NCBI GenBank assembly: GCA_946811185.2 | Contig: OX328096.1 | Coordinates: 50,544,252-50,608,251 of the forward strand | Direction: 5' to 3' | DNA from: Hippopus hippopus | Taxonomy: Eukaryota; Mollusca; Bivalvia; Cardiida; Cardiidae | DNA length: 64,000 bases | Part shown: positions 27,700 to 40,128 of the stretch, one piece after another | How positions within the stretch are numbered: the stretch's first letter is position 1 | How the letters are laid out: each line of letters opens with the position of its first letter | Program-made: the position numbers and the translations under genes | Notes under the pieces: model-generated | Told to the model about the DNA's origin: nothing | The model's input: only the letters and a program-made list of their open reading frames with translations | The model's database searches: none

Positions 27700-28390
27700 T
27701 TCAGTATTGTTCAAAATGTCCTCAGTTATAACAAAAGCTCGAAGAGGATGACTATCACTGTTTCGTGATTCAGGATTAAGATTTTAAATCAATGTAACAA
27801 CTATAATGTTCATATGATTGAAAAAAAAAAAAAGTATCACGTCGTGTGCGTGTTTTCTTTGTTTTTTTTTTTTTTTTTTCAGAATTAAATTAAAATTAAA
27901 GAAAACTAGTAAGGTTTGTCAGAATGATAGAAAATGTTAATAATGGAAACGGTAGTCATACTAAAAACTTAGCGCGCTACGTCTCTTGTATGATGATATA
28001 CAAACCATGTGCAACAATGACTCGTCTTTAGCGTTTGCAGTCCCGTCAGCCGTATCGAATTGCCGGGATCGAGTCATTGTAACAGCTTTCAATCTCACGG
28101 CCGCTTATCTCCTGAATCACAACACTGTCTTATGCAAAGAAAAATAATTATTCAGCAGACATCCATTTGAACTTCAGGGGACCATTTATCGGGCATAACG
28201 GTTGAACCGTTTTTTTTTCCCAGGGTCAAATATAAAAAAAAAATCGGAGAATGTCATCCAACACTTTATTCGTCTTCCTGTAAATATAGGGCTCATTCGA
28301 AGTCATAGTGAATAGCATGTCAAAGATGAAACAGGGACAAATCCTGGAAGGATACATACCATATCTAGATGTTTAGATAGTTTGTAGATT
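27700..28390. other. non-coding; 28075-28260 duplicated at 36830-37040
   Basis: CACGGCCGCTTATCTCC, GGACCATTT, GTTGAACC and GGTCAAATATAAAAAA occur here and, in reverse orientation, at 36890-37030. The stretch 28315-28390 recurs at 21765-21845. Confidence 0.6.
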
Positions 28391-28395
28391 TATGA

Positions 28396-28436
28396 TGGCG
28401 TTCTGACACTCGTCACACCTCAGCCGATTCCGTACC
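28396..28436 (-). repeat. repeat family C, copy split by mariner (first part)
   Basis: CTCGTCACACCTCAGCCGATTCCGTACCTA is the end of family C; its continuation ACATCTAACCTCGTCTGTATAA lies at 30384 beyond the mariner. Confidence 0.75.
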
Positions 28437-28497
28437 TATGCATTTCAGCAGAGAGGAATACCTGTTTCCCCTATAATTATGAAGTCAGTTGACCATG

Positions 28498-30352
28498 CGA
28501 GGGTTGTCCCAGAAATTCGCGAACTTTTTCAATAATTCAGAAATTCAACGTCCGATTAAAATAAAACTTACGAGTTAAGTACATACGTTCAATTCCAACA
28601 GTTTGGGATCAATTTTACGGATTTCAAATGTTTATCATCAGGCACGCAGCTATAAAACGCATGCGCGGTAGGGCTAGTGGCGCACGCCAAATTTGTCCCG
28701 TACAAAACTTGTATGGTGGATGTTTGAACACCATTTATTTCCAGTTCTCACAATGCGTATGATATAAAACCTACATTGTCGTCTGCAGCCAATTTTGGCG
28801 CGCTAGCATATGCATTTTCATACAATTGACGTCACGCAGTTCGACGTTATGACGTTTTATTCTGTACAGCTGAAATTTAAACCGCATAAAAATGGCGACG
28901 TCCACGGAACGTTCGGCGCACAGAACCGTAATAAAGTACTGCGTGGAAAGAGGGATGACTCCAATACAAACGAAAAGAGAAATGGAAAAGACGAAGGACT
29001 TTGGCAGTGTGTCGCGGACACTTGTATACACCTGGCACAAGCGTTTTAAAACGGAACTGGATGTGAATACAACGGAAAATAGAGGCCGACCGAGGAAGAA
29101 TCAAGCTGTGCAGATGAAAAAAATAAAAGACGTTCTTGACGTAGACCGCCGTCACACAGTACGGGAGATTGCCGACAAGGTAGGAATAAGCAAATTAGCA
29201 GTGCAAAGGTTGCTTTCAGATGAACTGAGCATGAGCCGCGTCTGTGCACGATGGGTGCCGAGGCTTTTAAGTAACGAGGAAATGTGTAGGCGTGTTTCGA
29301 CATCAAGAGAGTTTTTGACGCGACACCAACGAGATCCGAACCTTCTTGATAAAATTATCACCATGGACGAAACGTGGCTGCATTATTTTGAGCCTGAGGG
29401 GAAGCACCAGTCCAGTGTTTGGAAATCTTCAAGCACCCCCCACCAAAAAAAGCAAGAGTGTCCAAGTCTATGGGAAAGATTATGTTCATGGTATTCATGG
29501 ACCGACGGGGAGTCATTCTGGCGCACGCAGTACGAAAAGGAGAAACTGTGAATGCAGCGTATTAAGATAAGCGTAGTTCTATAAAAAAATTGAACCATTA
29601 CCCTTAAAACAATAGTGATAAATAATAATAACAATAATAATAATAATAATAATAATGAAATAATAACATGATGAACAAAAATAAAAATAATGATACCTCT
29701 CTTAAAAAAGTGTTTTCCAACCGTGTTTTTCAGGTGGTGCGACGCGACCTGATGCATGCGATCAGGAAAAAGAGACCTGCTATGGCGGACGACATTGAAA
29801 ACATAATTTACCACCATGACAACGCCCCCGCCCACACTGCATCTGAGACCGATCTTCAACTGGCGTTGCTCGGCTTCCAGAGGCTGCCTCACTCTCCGTA
29901 TTCACCGGACTTGGCACCGCTCGATTTCGCGTACTTCCCCGCTCTGAAATCACATCTGCGCGGGACACGATTCGGCGGATTAGACGATATTCGAGTCGAG
30001 GTGAAAAGGTTCAACAAAAGCTTGGCTCAACGATGGTTTCAGAGTGTCTTTGACAAGTGGGTCTGTCGTCACAACAAGTGTGTGGAACATGCAGGACGCT
30101 ACTTTGAGAAGGAGTGACTTACATCTTTGAAATGACGTTACGGGTAACATAATGACCTTATTAGCGTGCGCCGACACCCATTTTCTGATGTAACATTTTT
30201 ATACGTATCTCCGCGAGTTTTACAGATAGCCCGTTGTAATTACACCAAAATAAAGGAAAATGATTCGTGCGCACTACCAACAAATTACATTATCATCGGA
30301 CGTTGAGTATTGAGTTATTGAAAAAGTTCACGAATTTCTGGGACAACCCTCG
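28498..30352 (+). mobile_element. mariner (DD34D) transposon with near-perfect termini
   Basis: Left CGAGGGTTGTCCCAGAAATT (28498) and right, read on the minus strand from 30352, CGAGGGTTGTCCCAGAAATT; the inverted repeat continues for about 38 bp. Length 1.86 kb. TA follows the right end; the left flank is TG. It interrupts a copy of repeat family C. Confidence 0.85.
28892..30117 (+). pseudogene. mariner transposase, interrupted
   Basis: First part (28892-29551): two helix-turn-helix DNA-binding domains (IKYCVERGMTPIQTKREMEK; VREIADKVGISKLAVQRLL), the WVPRLLSNEEM linker and the first catalytic Asp in ITMDETWLHYFEPEGK. Last part (29668-30117): YHHDNAPAHTA with the second Asp and SPDLAPLDFAYFP with the third, 34 residues apart by count, hence DD34D. 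Between them the frame is lost and a (TAA)n microsatellite (29618-29660) has replaced or expanded part of the catalytic core. The element is therefore non-autonomous now. Confidence 0.85.
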
Positions 30353-30359
30353 TAAAAAG

Positions 30360-30712
30360 ACACTGCTGTCGTCTGAGAGTAATACATCTAACCTCGTCTG
30401 TATAATGTTCAGTCGTTTCCATTTGAACTGCCAATCACGTGGTGGCGCCACTGTAAGTTGTTTAGCAACGATATAAACAACCTCGATGAAGTTATTTACA
30501 AAAAAGATAATGTACGAAATGTTTGTCGACTGAAATATAGTTAGAAAGATTTTGATAGAAAATTGACTCACGTTTTCTTTTTTAAGAGGAGCCTTCCATT
30601 TTCAGAATGGTAAACCGGCGTATTTCCGGCGAAGAAATGTACCGTGCAGGTGCATATCAAACTACCAGATACAACCGAGGGACTTGATTACCGGATCACC
30701 CCATTCGGCATA
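30360..30712 (-). repeat. repeat family C, copy split by mariner (second part)
   Basis: Reverse-orientation landmarks CAATCACGTGGTGGCGCCAC, AACGATATAAACAACCTCGA, GATTTTGATAGAAAATTGA and GGTAAACCGGCGTATTTCC, ending at GATTACCGGATCACC, where the next copy begins head to head. Confidence 0.75.
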
Positions 30713-31130
30713 CCTCGGGTGATGGGAGCCATCAAATCCCTCGGCTATATCTGGTGGATTGATATACACCTGAACGATATATTTCATCGCCGGAAATACG
30801 CCGGTTTACCGTTCTGAAAATTGTAAGGCTCCTCTTAATAAAGAAAACTTGAGTCTCAATTTTCTATCGAAATCTTTCTGACTATATTTCAGTTGTCAAA
30901 CAGTTCGTACATTCATTTTTAACGTGGTTTATCAATCCGATTGAAGTTTTCACTGACAGATCGATAGATGTGAATAACTTCATCGAGGTTGTTTATGTCG
31001 TTGCTAAACGACTTACAGTGGCGCCGCTATGTATAAGATCACGTGATTGGCAATTCAAATGGGAACGACCGTTATACAGACGAGGTTAGATGTAGCTATG
31101 GAATCGGCCGAGTTGTGACGAGTGCGGATC
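30706..31130 (+). repeat. repeat family C, near-complete copy
   Basis: Starts CATTCGGCATACCTCGGGTG and ends GGCCGAGTTGTGACGAGTG, the same ends as 24468-25070. Together with 30360-30712 it makes a head-to-head pair. Confidence 0.85.
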
Positions 31131-31399
31131 ACCCGAGCTATGCCGAATGGGTGTTTTGATAGGTTCTCTGTATAAGGTGTCACACAAGCATGTTTTTTTT
31201 GGCAGACTCCGGTTTTTTTGTTTTTGTTTTATTGTCAAATATAAAAAAAGATATCGGAGAATGTCATGCAATCCTTCCTATAAATATAGGGCTCATTCCA
31301 TTCCATTCCCAACAGAAATAATTTACCATTGTTCTTACTTTTTTCAACCTATGGTTTATTGCATCAGACTACAGCATGTGAAACAAATTTCAAGACAGG

Positions 31400-31470
31400 C
31401 TTAAACCTTTATCAAACAGTTCTGTGCACTTTTAACGACCTCAAGAAAAAGGGCTTTTGAAAACACGGTA
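31400..31470 (+). repeat. repeat family D half-copy
   Basis: AAACCTTTATCAAACAGTTC followed by TTTTAACGACCTCAAGAAAAAGGGCTTTTGAAAAC matches the left half of the TTAACC-ended family D. Confidence 0.6.
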
Positions 31471-31479
31471 GCCCCCATA

Positions 31480-33367
31480 TTCTCATTCCAAGTAAATCGC
31501 CTGGACCAGATGGTATTCTTGGACACTTTATTACTTCAACACAAAATGTGACTATTCCAATCTTAACTAGACTCTTCAATGCTATTTTTAACAGGGGTGA
31601 ACTCCCTAAATTGTGGTCAGAGAACATTATTTGTCCGATACATAAATCTGGATCGTTAAAGGATGTAAATAATTATCGTGGCATCTCTCTCAGTAATCTC
31701 CTTTACAAAGTTTATGCCAATATTCTAAACACACGTCTATGTCGATGGTCCAATGAAAATAAACTTGTAGATGAAGCTCAGGCTGGTTTTAGAGCTGGTT
31801 ATTCAGCAGTAGACAATATGTTTATCCTACATGCAATGATTCAGAAATTTCTCTCTAAACGAAAAGGCAGATTTTACGTTGTTTTCATTGATTTTGAAAA
31901 AGCATTTGATAATATATCACATAAAAAGCTATTTGAAAGTTTACCTAGTAAAGGCGTTCATGGAAAATTTCTGAACATCCTCTTGGAGATTTATAAGAAA
32001 AACAACTCTTGCGTTAAAGTAGCAGATTCCTATACTAGTTACTTCCCCGGTCAGAAGGGAACCCGACAAGGGGATACATGTACCTGTAGTCCCCAAATTT
32101 TCAATCTCTTCATAAACGATCTCTGTAGAATTGAGGGCGTTAATTCGGACACTGGTATATTTATTAACTCAAACATCCCTAAAATTATTTATCTTTTATT
32201 CGCTGACGATGTTGCTAGCCCGGCTGATACAGTAGTACAGCTTCAGCGCCAGATAGACAAAGTAGAGAATTTCTGTAAGGACACCGGCATGCAAATTAAT
32301 GTTATAAAAACTCAAATTGTTGTATTTTGGAAAGGGGGAAGATTACAGAAAAGTGAAAACTGGAAATTTGGAAATTAACCTTTATCTGTAGTTAGTTTTT
32401 ATAAATATATGGGAATACTTTTTACTCCTAAACTGAAATGGACAAAGGCTCTTCGAAATCTATCTGCACAGGCAACGAAAACGTTAAACTGCCTTCGAGT
32501 ATATAACTATCAATATGGAACGCTATTACCAAGATCATTTTAAGGTATTCGACGCAGTGGTTAAACCAATACTTTGCTTCGGGGCAGAACTTTGGGGCTA
32601 TACATATAGAGACATCGTAGAAAGAGTGCATATCCAAACTTGTAAACAGTTTTTAGGCGTCGGTAAATCTACTTGTAATGCTATGGTTTTGGGCGACTGT
32701 CATAGATATCCTCTATGTTTAGATTATTTTGTTAGATCCATTAAATACTGGTGTAAATTACTACAGATGCCGAGCAATAGGTACCCAAAACAATGTTATT
32801 TAATGCTGAAGGATTTGGATGAAAATAATAAGCATACTTATGCTTCTGAAGTAAGAAATCTTTTGTTCAGCTATGGATACGATTTTATTTGGCTGTCTCA
32901 AGATATAGGCGATATAAACAGTTTTATCAGAGAATTCAGAATTAGAGTAAAGGACATATTGCAACAAGACTGGCATAATAGTCTAATTAGTTCTTCTAAA
33001 GCCAATTTATATAGTCAATACAAGTCATTATTGGATGTAGAAAGTTATATTTCATTTAATTTTCCATATCATCTCAGACAAGCATTTGCAAAATTCAGAT
33101 GTTCAGATCATAAATTGAATACTGAAGTTGGCAGACATTATAATATACCAAGAGAAGAACGTATCTGCTCTTTCTGTCTTGACAACTCTTCATGTCTTCT
33201 TCCAGTGTAAAAGATTTGACTATTACAGGAAAATTTATCTTGGACATAATTATATCTGTAATACTGAAATGTTTCTTACATTTATGGCCAACAAACAAGA
33301 GTTTTTACTGTTAAATGTATGTAAGTTTGTCCATAAAATACTAGAAATAAACAAGAATAGTATGTAA
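31480..33367 (+). pseudogene. 5'-truncated non-LTR retrotransposon (LINE) reverse transcriptase
   Basis: Starts abruptly inside the reverse transcriptase domain at KSPGPDGILGHF, then VNNYRGISL, EAQAGFRAGYS, FIDFEKAFD (first catalytic Asp), KGTRQGDTCTCSP and LLFADDV (catalytic FADD box). After 32378 the protein continues in other frames: FGAELWGY, a thumb/C-terminal region, and a CSFCLD zinc-like motif near 33170, then VCKFVHKILEINK to 33363. At least three frame changes and no ORF1 or endonuclease domain, so it is a dead 5'-truncated copy. Exact clade not assigned. Confidence 0.85.
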
Positions 33368-33404
33368 TTTAGGTAGTACAAAACCTGTCTGACGCACACA
33401 CTCT

Positions 33405-33600
33405 TGACCAGACAATAAGATTTTAGACCAGTTAAAATCGAAAGCATTTGCAGAAGACAAAAATGTAAGTCAAAAACTTAAGTGTTTCGGAAGGGATGGA
33501 GAGCTTTGTGGAGAAGGAGAAAATGATGGTATTCAGCATTTCCTCCTTCTCCCACAATGTTTTTCAAAGCCTTCCCTTTCAGTGCCGTTAAAGGTCAGGG
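33405..33600 (+). repeat. repeat family D copy
   Basis: TTTAGACCAGTTAAAATCGA, AAGCATTTGCAGAAGACAAA, then a hairpin GGAGAAGGAGAAAATG/CATTTCCTCCTTCTCCCACA, TCAGTGCCGTTAAA. Confidence 0.7.
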
Positions 33601-35756
33601 TTGTGCAGTAAAGAGTTTGAGTTTGAATACTCAAAAAGGTGCTTTTTTTATTATATGCTATTGTGATGTAACTACAAATGTTTTATTGTGGTTATTTACC
33701 GGACAATCCCATGTTATTGAAGCTTTGAGTTTATCTATTACTATTTGTCCGGAGACACTGTGAGGAAAGGAAGAAATGCTTGAAGCGGGCGTTTTCTCAT
33801 TTAATTACAATGCTATTTACTCGTTTTAAGAGAGACTTTATTATTGTCGCTATAATTAACTATTGCAGGCCTTTCACAATTGTAATTACCTGTTAGGCCG
33901 GAGTAGACCGGGACCAGACTGCTAAAACCAGCTGTCCGATCTTTGATCTATACTGTTTACGCTCCTGTTATATTCCTGGAAGGGGTAACCATGTAAGTGC
34001 AACCATTTTTGATTTTTGTTTTTTTGCCTGAAAATAACATTTCCGGATTTGTTTGGCGTTCCGATTGTTAAGTCAATGCTTGCAATTATGCCTCTCCAAA
34101 AAGGCCTTAGAGATTTGAGAATGTAAATATACATATTTATGTAAAAAGTTAACCATGTACATATATGCGTATCCGGATAGGATTGTTTCGATAACATCTC
34201 ATTATCCAAAGAAGCAATGTGGGGAAAGGAGAATATGCCGTTGTCTGGCTTTTTCCTCTCCCCACAGTGTTCCTTTATGCCATTTATGAGATATTTTCAA
34301 TACTGAAGGTACATTTCAGGTACTTTCTTGATTATGTAGAGGATATTTTCTGATACGTTATCTTTATAATAGTTCATGTGGCATTTGTCAATGTGTTTGA
34401 TTTAATCATTCAAAGAACTGTGTGGGAGGTAGAATCTAGCATATAATCTAGAATTTCTCCCCCGCATATAGGTCTTTGACCTACTTGTATCTTTTCTTCT
34501 CATGTTGTTTCAAATGTTGTCTGTTCATTAATAGTCTTTTGTATGTTTTTTTGTTCAAGGGAACTGTATTATATGGAATATATAATTGTACGCTGGGCCA
34601 GAGGCCTAAATACTCTATAAAATAAATTAAAAAAAAAAAAAAAAAAAAAAATCGAAGACAGATTCTGAATGATACAGCAGAAATACTTTTTTCCCGGAGC
34701 AAGGGTGATCGAAAGTATGTCATTTTGATGGGATGCGAACAATTTGGATTCTCGTTTGTGAAGTCGCGGAGTGCAAGTAGTTCCATCTGTCAGTGTACAT
34801 TTAAAGGTCTCTCAGATTATTGCAATTTACGACCAAAACTATGTTGCGTTACTGTCTTTCTTCCAAGAAAGTGAGATTTTGGTGAAGTGTGATTTAGGGG
34901 GTCTGTTGTGATTAAACGGATAGGTTGCTTTTCAGGAGACGAAGTAGTACAGCACTAGTAATCCCTTTTTATTTCAGATCATTTAAAGACGATCGCTACA
35001 GTTTCACCATTTTTTTGAAAACATTCAGAATTTCATGAAACTTTGTTTGGTGATAGTATGTTATCTGATCTACAAAAATTGGTGATAAAAAAAGAGGGTC
35101 ACCAGCTTTGGGAAAATTCTATGAATATTTCTTTTAGTACACCCTGCATTGCGGCAGTTCAGGATGAAATTTCACCTATGAAAACTAAGTCTATGTATAT
35201 TTTTATAAATGATAACAATTATAGGCAAATTTTATGTCATTGTATTGGTGAAACATCAAATTTAATGAAAAAATAATTTAGAGTATACTGAGTATCAATC
35301 TTTAAAAAAAAACTTAACTTATGGCTAAAACATCTTTATTTTGGGAAAAAATTAAAAAGCGAAAGAGTATCTTTTAAAGTTATTTTTTTTTTTTAATGTT
35401 CTAACATTCAGGTACTAAACTAAAAGAATCAGGCTTAAAATAAATAGGTCACCAGCCTTATTTTTTAAGAAATTACATTTTAAGTTTGTGGGTGGGGCAT
35501 TAAATAATGGGTAAATGTAGGGTTTGTCAAAGACAAAGACATTATATGAAGTAAATTATCTCAATTTTTTCAAAATTCAACAATGTTTATAAGAATCAAG
35601 CTTGTTGGTAATAATAAACCAGTCCATAGCGTATAAATGTAATACTGATGTTAGCATTTAATCCATTTCCAAACGACTAATTTTAGACTTTTCTAAATTT
35701 GAAGCGTTTGCAGACGCTAAACCAAAACCTGGTATTCATGTATCAAGGTTCTTTGA
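33601..35756. other. mostly unrecognised; hairpin at 34215-34270
   Basis: GTGGGGAAAGGAGAATATGC and CTTTTTCCTCTCCCCACAGTG form a short hairpin related to family D. A 77-codon ORF at 35043-35276 has no recognisable domain. Confidence 0.4.
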
Positions 35757-36172
35757 TGGCACTCGTCACAACTCGGCCGATTCCGTACCTACATCTAACC
35801 TCGTCCGTATAACGGTCGTTTCCATTTGAACTGCGAACCACGTGATCTTATACATGGCGCCCCACTGTCAGTCGTTTAGCAACGACATAAACAACCTTGA
35901 TGAAGTTATTCACATCTGTTTATCTGTCGGTGAAAACTTCAATCGGAATTGATAAATAATGAATGTACGAACTGTTTGCCAACTCAACTGAAATACAGTT
36001 AGAAAGATTTCGATAGAAAATTGAAACTCAAGTTTTCTTTTTCAATAGGAGCCTTACAATTTTCAGAACGGTAAACCGACGTATTTCCGGGTATGTACCG
36101 ATCTGGTGCATATCAATCCACCAGATACAGCCGAGGGATTTGATGGCCCCCATCACCCGAGGTATGCCGAAT
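35757..36172 (-). repeat. repeat family C, near-complete copy
   Basis: Begins GGCACTCGTCACAACTCGGC and ends CCCGAGGTATGCCGAATG, the mirror of 30706-31130. Confidence 0.85.
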
Positions 36173-38126
36173 GCTTTGATGGGTCAGAAATCATTGTACG
36201 AAAAGGAGAAATCATTCATTAAGAGCAATTTCTCCTTTTGACATCAATTTATTCTAATGTTGTCTGCTGCAGACTAATCAAGCTAAGGGATAACCTGGTA
36301 AAGGAGAAAGAGTTACACAGTTCCTTGTTTTCTGCAAGTCTTTACCAAGTGACATAATTTTGGACTAGACCAAACTGAAAGCATCTGCATCTGAAAAGAT
36401 GTTTTAGCTCGACGATACTTCTGTCAGATAGAGCGCTAGTAGCATCTGTGTCCGTATTTCCGTTGTTAGACGACGTAGTTAGGTCATTCACTGTGACTTA
36501 CAGTCCAATCTTTTGAAAGCGTAATTTCGGATTCTTGCCTCGCATATAATTATTTGGCTTGATTCAAATACTTTTTTCTTCGTTTTGCTGACATGAAACG
36601 ACCCGTTTTAGTTCTTGGTTTATCCATTCTGCAGACATTGACAAGTGTGGCAGCCGGATCAGCTGTGTTAGGTGCTCACCGTTTCGAGTTAAAAGGTGAG
36701 CGTGATAGTTACACGAAGCGTGATAATGGAAACTGTCGCGAACGTCGTTAAATTATTGTACATGTAGCAGTGAATTGAAAATCGCATTCAAACACCTGTA
36801 CGTTTTCTATGTGATTTTACTATATTAGCCGAAAAATTATAACAGGCCGCTAACATTTTTTTTTACGATTTTCGTAAGGAGAAAATGCCGATTTTTTTTT
36901 TTCATATTTGATCCTGGAACAAAAAAAAAAAAAAAAAATCCAGGTTCAACTGTTATACGCACCATCGTATCACCCGCAAAATGGTCCCATGAAGTTCAGC
37001 CGGAGATAAGCGGCCGTGATGTTACAGGCTAATCACTTTTTTACCTTCCATTTATGTAGAAAATCATTCTGTCGGCTTAGAAGAAGTGCCATGCATGGTA
37101 CTTGGATTAAAAAAAAAAAAACTTCATGAATGGTTGTTTAAGAGTATATGCCGCACGCAAGAAGTAAACTATTGTTGAAAAGGCATAAACTATTTAGAAA
37201 ATGGGTGAAATGTTGTTTTTCAATACCACTTTTCACCACCTTATCGTCCTGTGTAACATGTCGTGCTTGTTTTTAATGAGATAATTTTAAAAATTGGGGG
37301 GGGGGGGGGGTCATAACCGTTACATCCATTAAATTGTTTCAGTGAATTTTGTGAAAGGCTTTGATTTGCTTTAAATTGTAGTGTGTACAGAGATCGGCAC
37401 TGTTTGTATAAAAATTGAAAGATTTTTTTTCCTTGTATATTGAGATAAAAAAATCAGCATAGAAACAGCATACATAAACATGAATTATTAGCTTTTTGAT
37501 ACGAAGGAGAAAGACCTTGCTCGACATAAATATATGTACATGTAACTAGATCAGTGACATGCAACACTATTGACAAACATTGAAAACATTTATCCGTTCA
37601 GTTGAGTGAACTTATTGTGTTGCTTTGTTGCGATTGGGTAATTTTAAGGTTTTAACAATGCATAAATACATAAATAGGGGAACTTTACCCTATTGAAGAC
37701 CTCAAAACTTTAAAGAGCACTCACAGACGACAAATAAAGTATGTCTACAATGGTAGGATTTGTACTTCTAAAGGATAGAAAACATTGTGGGAAGAAACGA
37801 AAATACATGTATAGCAGTTATTAGCAATATCTATGTTTCAACTGTCTTCTTCCTCAGGGTCGTTAAAAACTCGGAATTGTTTGTTATAGGATTAAAAAAA
37901 AAACCACTTTCTCCTATAGACCATTAACATTGTTTAACGACTTGTGGAATAAGTAAATGGATATATGCTTTTGAATAAGTCAGAGGGTTTATAAATTAAG
38001 GTTCAACAAATTTAAAAAAAAGCTTTCGTATACGAAATTACAAACTTTTACATGGACTGGGATATTTGTTGAATTCTAAACTTGTTTATATTGATTCAGA
38101 GCATTGAGCATACAAAACTATATCAA
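36173..38126. other. non-coding upstream of the receptor gene; repeats
   Basis: Contains a short family D relic (36200-36400), the inverted duplicate of 28075-28260 (36830-37040), and a family D copy at 37675-37895 (AAACATTGTGGGAAGAAACG, CCTCAGGGTCGTTAAAAACT). No upstream exon of the receptor is evident. Confidence 0.5.
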
Positions 38127-38511
38127 ATGGAAGGTGAAAGAACTTGGAGATTTACATTTTTTATGGCAGCTTTTCACTTCTTGTCAGAACCTTGTTCGGG
38201 ACAATCTTACTTAAACTATTCTAACCTAGTCACCGCCGTTTTGAATGGATACAACCCGGACATCATCCCACTTGATGACCACACTCAGACAATGATTATA
38301 AACACGTCAGGAACTCTCTATTCTCTGGTAGACGTGGATGTAGTCCTAGGTAAAGTAACAGTGGTACTTGAACTTCATGCTGAATGGATGGATTCCCAAA
38401 TTAATTGGACACCCTCGGACTATGGCAATCTCGCCGAAATATTTATACCCAGAAAGAGTGTTTGGACACCCTATTTCGTTCTTGGAACACCACTGGATTT
38501 TATTACAGTTG
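38127..38511 (+). CDS. Cys-loop receptor (nAChR-like) subunit, exon 1
   Basis: ATG at 38127 in context CAAATGG; an upstream in-frame TTG is not a plausible start. Residues 1-25 form a signal peptide ending near PCSG. The extracellular domain follows: SNLVTAVLNGYNPDIIP, then VDVDVVLGKVTVVLELHAEW, WTPSDYGNLAEIFIPRKSVWTPYFVLG. Potential N-glycosylation sites are NYS and NTS. The exon ends ACAGTTG|GTTGGT, splitting a glycine codon; the matching acceptor lies at 39235/39236. Joined length is 425 residues, a little short for the family. It is an extracellular ligand-binding part of a pentameric ion channel at the plasma membrane. Confidence 0.9.
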
Positions 38512-39235
38512 GTTGGTATCAAACAGTGGAATATTTTTTTTTTTTTTTTTTAAATACATTCATTCGCGTACTCTATATCCATTTAAGGTCAGAAAAATGA
38601 AGTAATACATTTGGATCTGTGCTAAGAGATCATGAAAGTTATTTGACTTTATCAAGTTGTTTTTCATTTACTATTCTTTCTTCATGTCTTTTATAATTAA
38701 AACGCTTGAAGGATATGATATTGCACCGTCAAGAGAGATTCAAGTGAAAAAAGGGAAAAAGTCTATAATAAAGAAACGTCTAAAATAGAGAAACCTTTTT
38801 ATAATGGGCAATTTCCTCTATTCACGATGAATTCAAGTATAATTAGCAACATATAATCCAAGGTATGCCTTTAAGCCTTTAGCCTGCTAGGCACATCTCC
38901 ATTATTTTTTTTTCCTCGCCCTACGTTTTCATAATAAATGATCAAGAATATGTTAGCACATGCCACTATCCAATATTTTTGGTATACTAGGCGAAAACCC
39001 ATTGAAATTACAACAATTTGATCCTTTCCTGTTACCGAAAATGTCAATTCCAATTATTCTCATGTTTACGGGATCCATGTATAGAGAAAACAACGATTGC
39101 ACGTATGCGGGTTCCTGACAAACTCAATATCCCACCCCCTAATTTACCGCTTCCCCCGCCTCCCCCCTTACACACACATACATACTGATCGAGGGCGAAC
39201 AAGAAAGGGATAAATTTCCATAACGATTTTTTCAG
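38512..39235 (+). other. intron of the receptor gene
   Basis: Donor GTTGGT at 38512 and acceptor TTTTTTCAG ending at 39235. The reading frame is preserved across it (phase 1). An AT-rich intron with a T-run just inside the donor. Confidence 0.8.
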
Positions 39236-40128
39236 GTGAATCTTGGATGCCAGTGACCTTTCTGTCTGATGGAAGAGCCTCATTTAATCTTGGGGATGTT
39301 GTCAACAGTGGATGTTCTTTTAACATGAAATACTGGCCGTTTGACAAGCACACATGCGATATGAGCTTTATCGTATATGGCTACCCAATGACAGATATCC
39401 GTTTACAAACGTCATCAAGTGAAAACTTTTTTACGCATGCTTATCCAAATGATAATGTAGAGTGGCTTGTTACGGACACATCTTCCTTCATAAAAGAAGA
39501 CCGGGGCCATTCAGAAATTATTCTAAGAATTGAAATTGCAAGAAGAAGTGGTATATTTATTATCTTGATAATTTTTCCGTTATATGGACTAGCCTGTTTG
39601 AATGCTTTCGTATTCTTGCTTCCCAGTGAGGCTGGCGAGCGGATAGGTTTTTCTACGACTATTACACTGTCTATAACAGTCTTTTTAGATATCATAAGCG
39701 GCTATTTACCGAATACGTCGTTGCCAATTCCACTTCTGTGTGTTGTGGTTACATTAGGGATAGCGATGAGTATAATGTCTATCTTCTTGGTAATAGCCAG
39801 TCTACATTTCTATCACAAAAGTAATAATACACCAGTTAACCACATTCTTACCAAAGTAGTTAGATTTTGTAATAAGAAATACAGAAGTCCTAAGATTAAA
39901 CCGGAGAAAAGCAGCAAGAAAAGAAATGAAACTGTAACAGTTGGAGAGCTAGAACACTCTCCAGAGGACAGCGAGTTAAATGATGACGCTGGTCAAGACG
40001 TGGAGATAAACTGGACAGACGTTAGCTATACTGTGGACAAAATAAGTTTCATATCGTCCATTGTCATACATAGCATCACTGTCTTATTCTTTTCGTTTTA
40101 TTTACCTATAGGATCAAAACAGGCCTAA
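39236..40128 (+). CDS. Cys-loop receptor (nAChR-like) subunit, exon 2
   Basis: Contains the Cys-loop C-SFNMKYWPFDKHT-C with exactly 13 intervening residues, then four membrane helices: M1 SGIFIILIIFPLYGLACLNA, M2 RIGFSTTITLSITVFLDIIS, M3 IPLLCVVVTLGIAMSIMSIF, and M4 ISFISSIVIHSITVLFFSFY after a cytoplasmic loop of about 90 residues rich in Lys/Glu. There is no vicinal Cys-Cys pair in the loop C region before M1, so it is a non-alpha-type subunit by that criterion. A NWT glycosylation-like motif sits in the intracellular loop and is unlikely to be used. Stop at 40126-40128. Most similar to the divergent nAChR-like subunits expanded in molluscs (family knowledge). Confidence 0.9.

Noticed and set aside
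38512..38600. Continuation of receptor exon 1 through the poly-T frame
   Set aside because: The frame past 38511 reads a T-run; a matching donor/acceptor pair restores the family sequence without it.
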